Positions 14,593 through 14,888 of a stretch of 14,888 bases of DNA are shown here, in pieces; position 1 is the stretch's first letter, and every line of letters starts with the position of its first letter. Source of the stretch: Cyclobacteriaceae bacterium (GTDB lineage: Bacteria > Bacteroidota > Bacteroidia > Cytophagales > Cyclobacteriaceae); contig VFKK01000215.1 of the NCBI GenBank assembly GCA_009885605.1, positions 1-14,888 on the forward strand, read 5' to 3'. Under the pieces are notes generated by a model. That model searched no databases and was not told where the DNA came from. It saw only the letters and a list, made by a program, of their open reading frames with translations. The position numbers were made by a program, and so were the translations under genes.

Positions 14593-14601
14593 TTTAGTGA
14601 A

Positions 14602-14615
14602 TGATTTATAAATCA
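14602..14615. repeat. Perfect 14-bp palindrome overlapping the DUF420 stop codon
   Basis: TGATTTATAAATCA is its own reverse complement. It contains the DUF420 TGA stop (14613-14615) and lies just upstream of the TAACTTTG box at 14585-14592, where a dimeric regulator could act. It is AT-rich, so chance or a simple mRNA hairpin remains possible. Confidence 0.45.
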
Positions 14616-14888
14616 ATGGACGTAATACGGGCTGACCATGAGATAAACTATCACTCCTGTCACGGTCACATAAAGCCAAATCGGATAGGCAAATTTAACT
14701 ACTTTCCGGTGCTTTTCACGCTGATCAGTAAGACCATAATAGTAGGCGAAAAGAATCGGGAAAAGCGCAACAGCTGCCAATACGATATGTGTAAGCAGGA
14801 GAAAATAGTACACAGACCGAATTGATCCCTCACCTCCGAATGTAGTGCTTTCAGCAGCGCCGTGATAGATCACGTACGAGACCAAAAA
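14613..14888 (-). CDS. DUF420 (CtaM-like) membrane protein, C-terminal part (5' end outside window)
   Basis: The last 91 residues or so of an integral membrane protein are visible, with the frame open to the window edge. They include the end of one helix (FLVSYVIYH), the loop GAAESTTFGGEGSIRSVYYF, a helix (LLLTHIVLAAVALFPILFAYYY), a basic loop with REKHRKVVKFAYPIW and a final helix (LYVTVTGVIVYLMVSPYY). This order, with His residues at YH, THIVLA and KHRK, is that of DUF420 (PF04238). The Bacillus and Staphylococcus member CtaM/YozB is needed for activity of the aa3-type oxidase. In Bacteroidota the gene is commonly next to terminal-oxidase genes. The residue read as Met at 14885 is a TTG codon inside the gene, not a start. 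It is followed by the CSMC gene, to which it is probably functionally linked. Confidence 0.9.
   Translation of the reverse strand, partial: FLVSYVIYHGAAESTTFGGEGSIRSVYYFLLLTHIVLAAVALFPILFAYYYGLTDQREKHRKVVKFAYPIWLYVTVTGVIVYLMVSPYYVH

Overview
The window is a chromosomal segment of a Bacteroidota bacterium, probably order Cytophagales (Algoriphagus/Cyclobacteriaceae-like; inferred, not tested). Clues are the long three-domain IspG, a DUF420 protein next to a small 'CSMC' membrane protein, a short DUF6728-like protein, a large outer-membrane barrel ending in Phe, TAnnTTTG-type promoter boxes in place of clear Shine-Dalgarno sites, and intergenic palindromes of the kind seen in this phylum. No tRNA, rRNA, CRISPR array, transposase or phage gene is visible.

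Left part (1-4302), loosely packed single genes: the C-terminal end of a small multi-pass membrane protein (+), a secreted or membrane-tethered amidohydrolase (-), a sterol desaturase/fatty acid hydroxylase (+), a Fic-domain enzyme (+) and a DUF6728-like single-helix protein (-). Gaps here are 32-290 bases and carry several short palindromic repeat families. One family occurs three times on the two sides of the sterol desaturase gene. A REP-like element lies at 421-506 and a C-run/G-run hairpin at 1755-1787.

Right part (4303-14888), dense and entirely on the minus strand. In transcription order: DUF420 protein (cut by the window end), small CSMC membrane protein, a strong intrinsic terminator, a 1234-residue NtrY-type sensor histidine kinase, a 1154-residue outer-membrane beta-barrel protein, a short-chain dehydrogenase/reductase, and IspG of the MEP isoprenoid pathway. 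The kinase and barrel genes are 43 bases apart and probably share a transcript. The reductase and IspG genes are 6 bases apart, with a candidate promoter (TAACTTTG) before the reductase. DUF420 and CSMC genes usually accompany terminal-oxidase assembly genes, so a cytochrome oxidase cluster may continue beyond the right edge.

Most of the window is ordinary core genome. The most interesting parts are the kinase with three extracytoplasmic regions paired with an uncharacterised barrel protein, the terminator that abuts (and may overlap the promoter of) the kinase gene, and the nested palindromic repeats around the sterol desaturase gene. I found no clearly new defence or mobile system.
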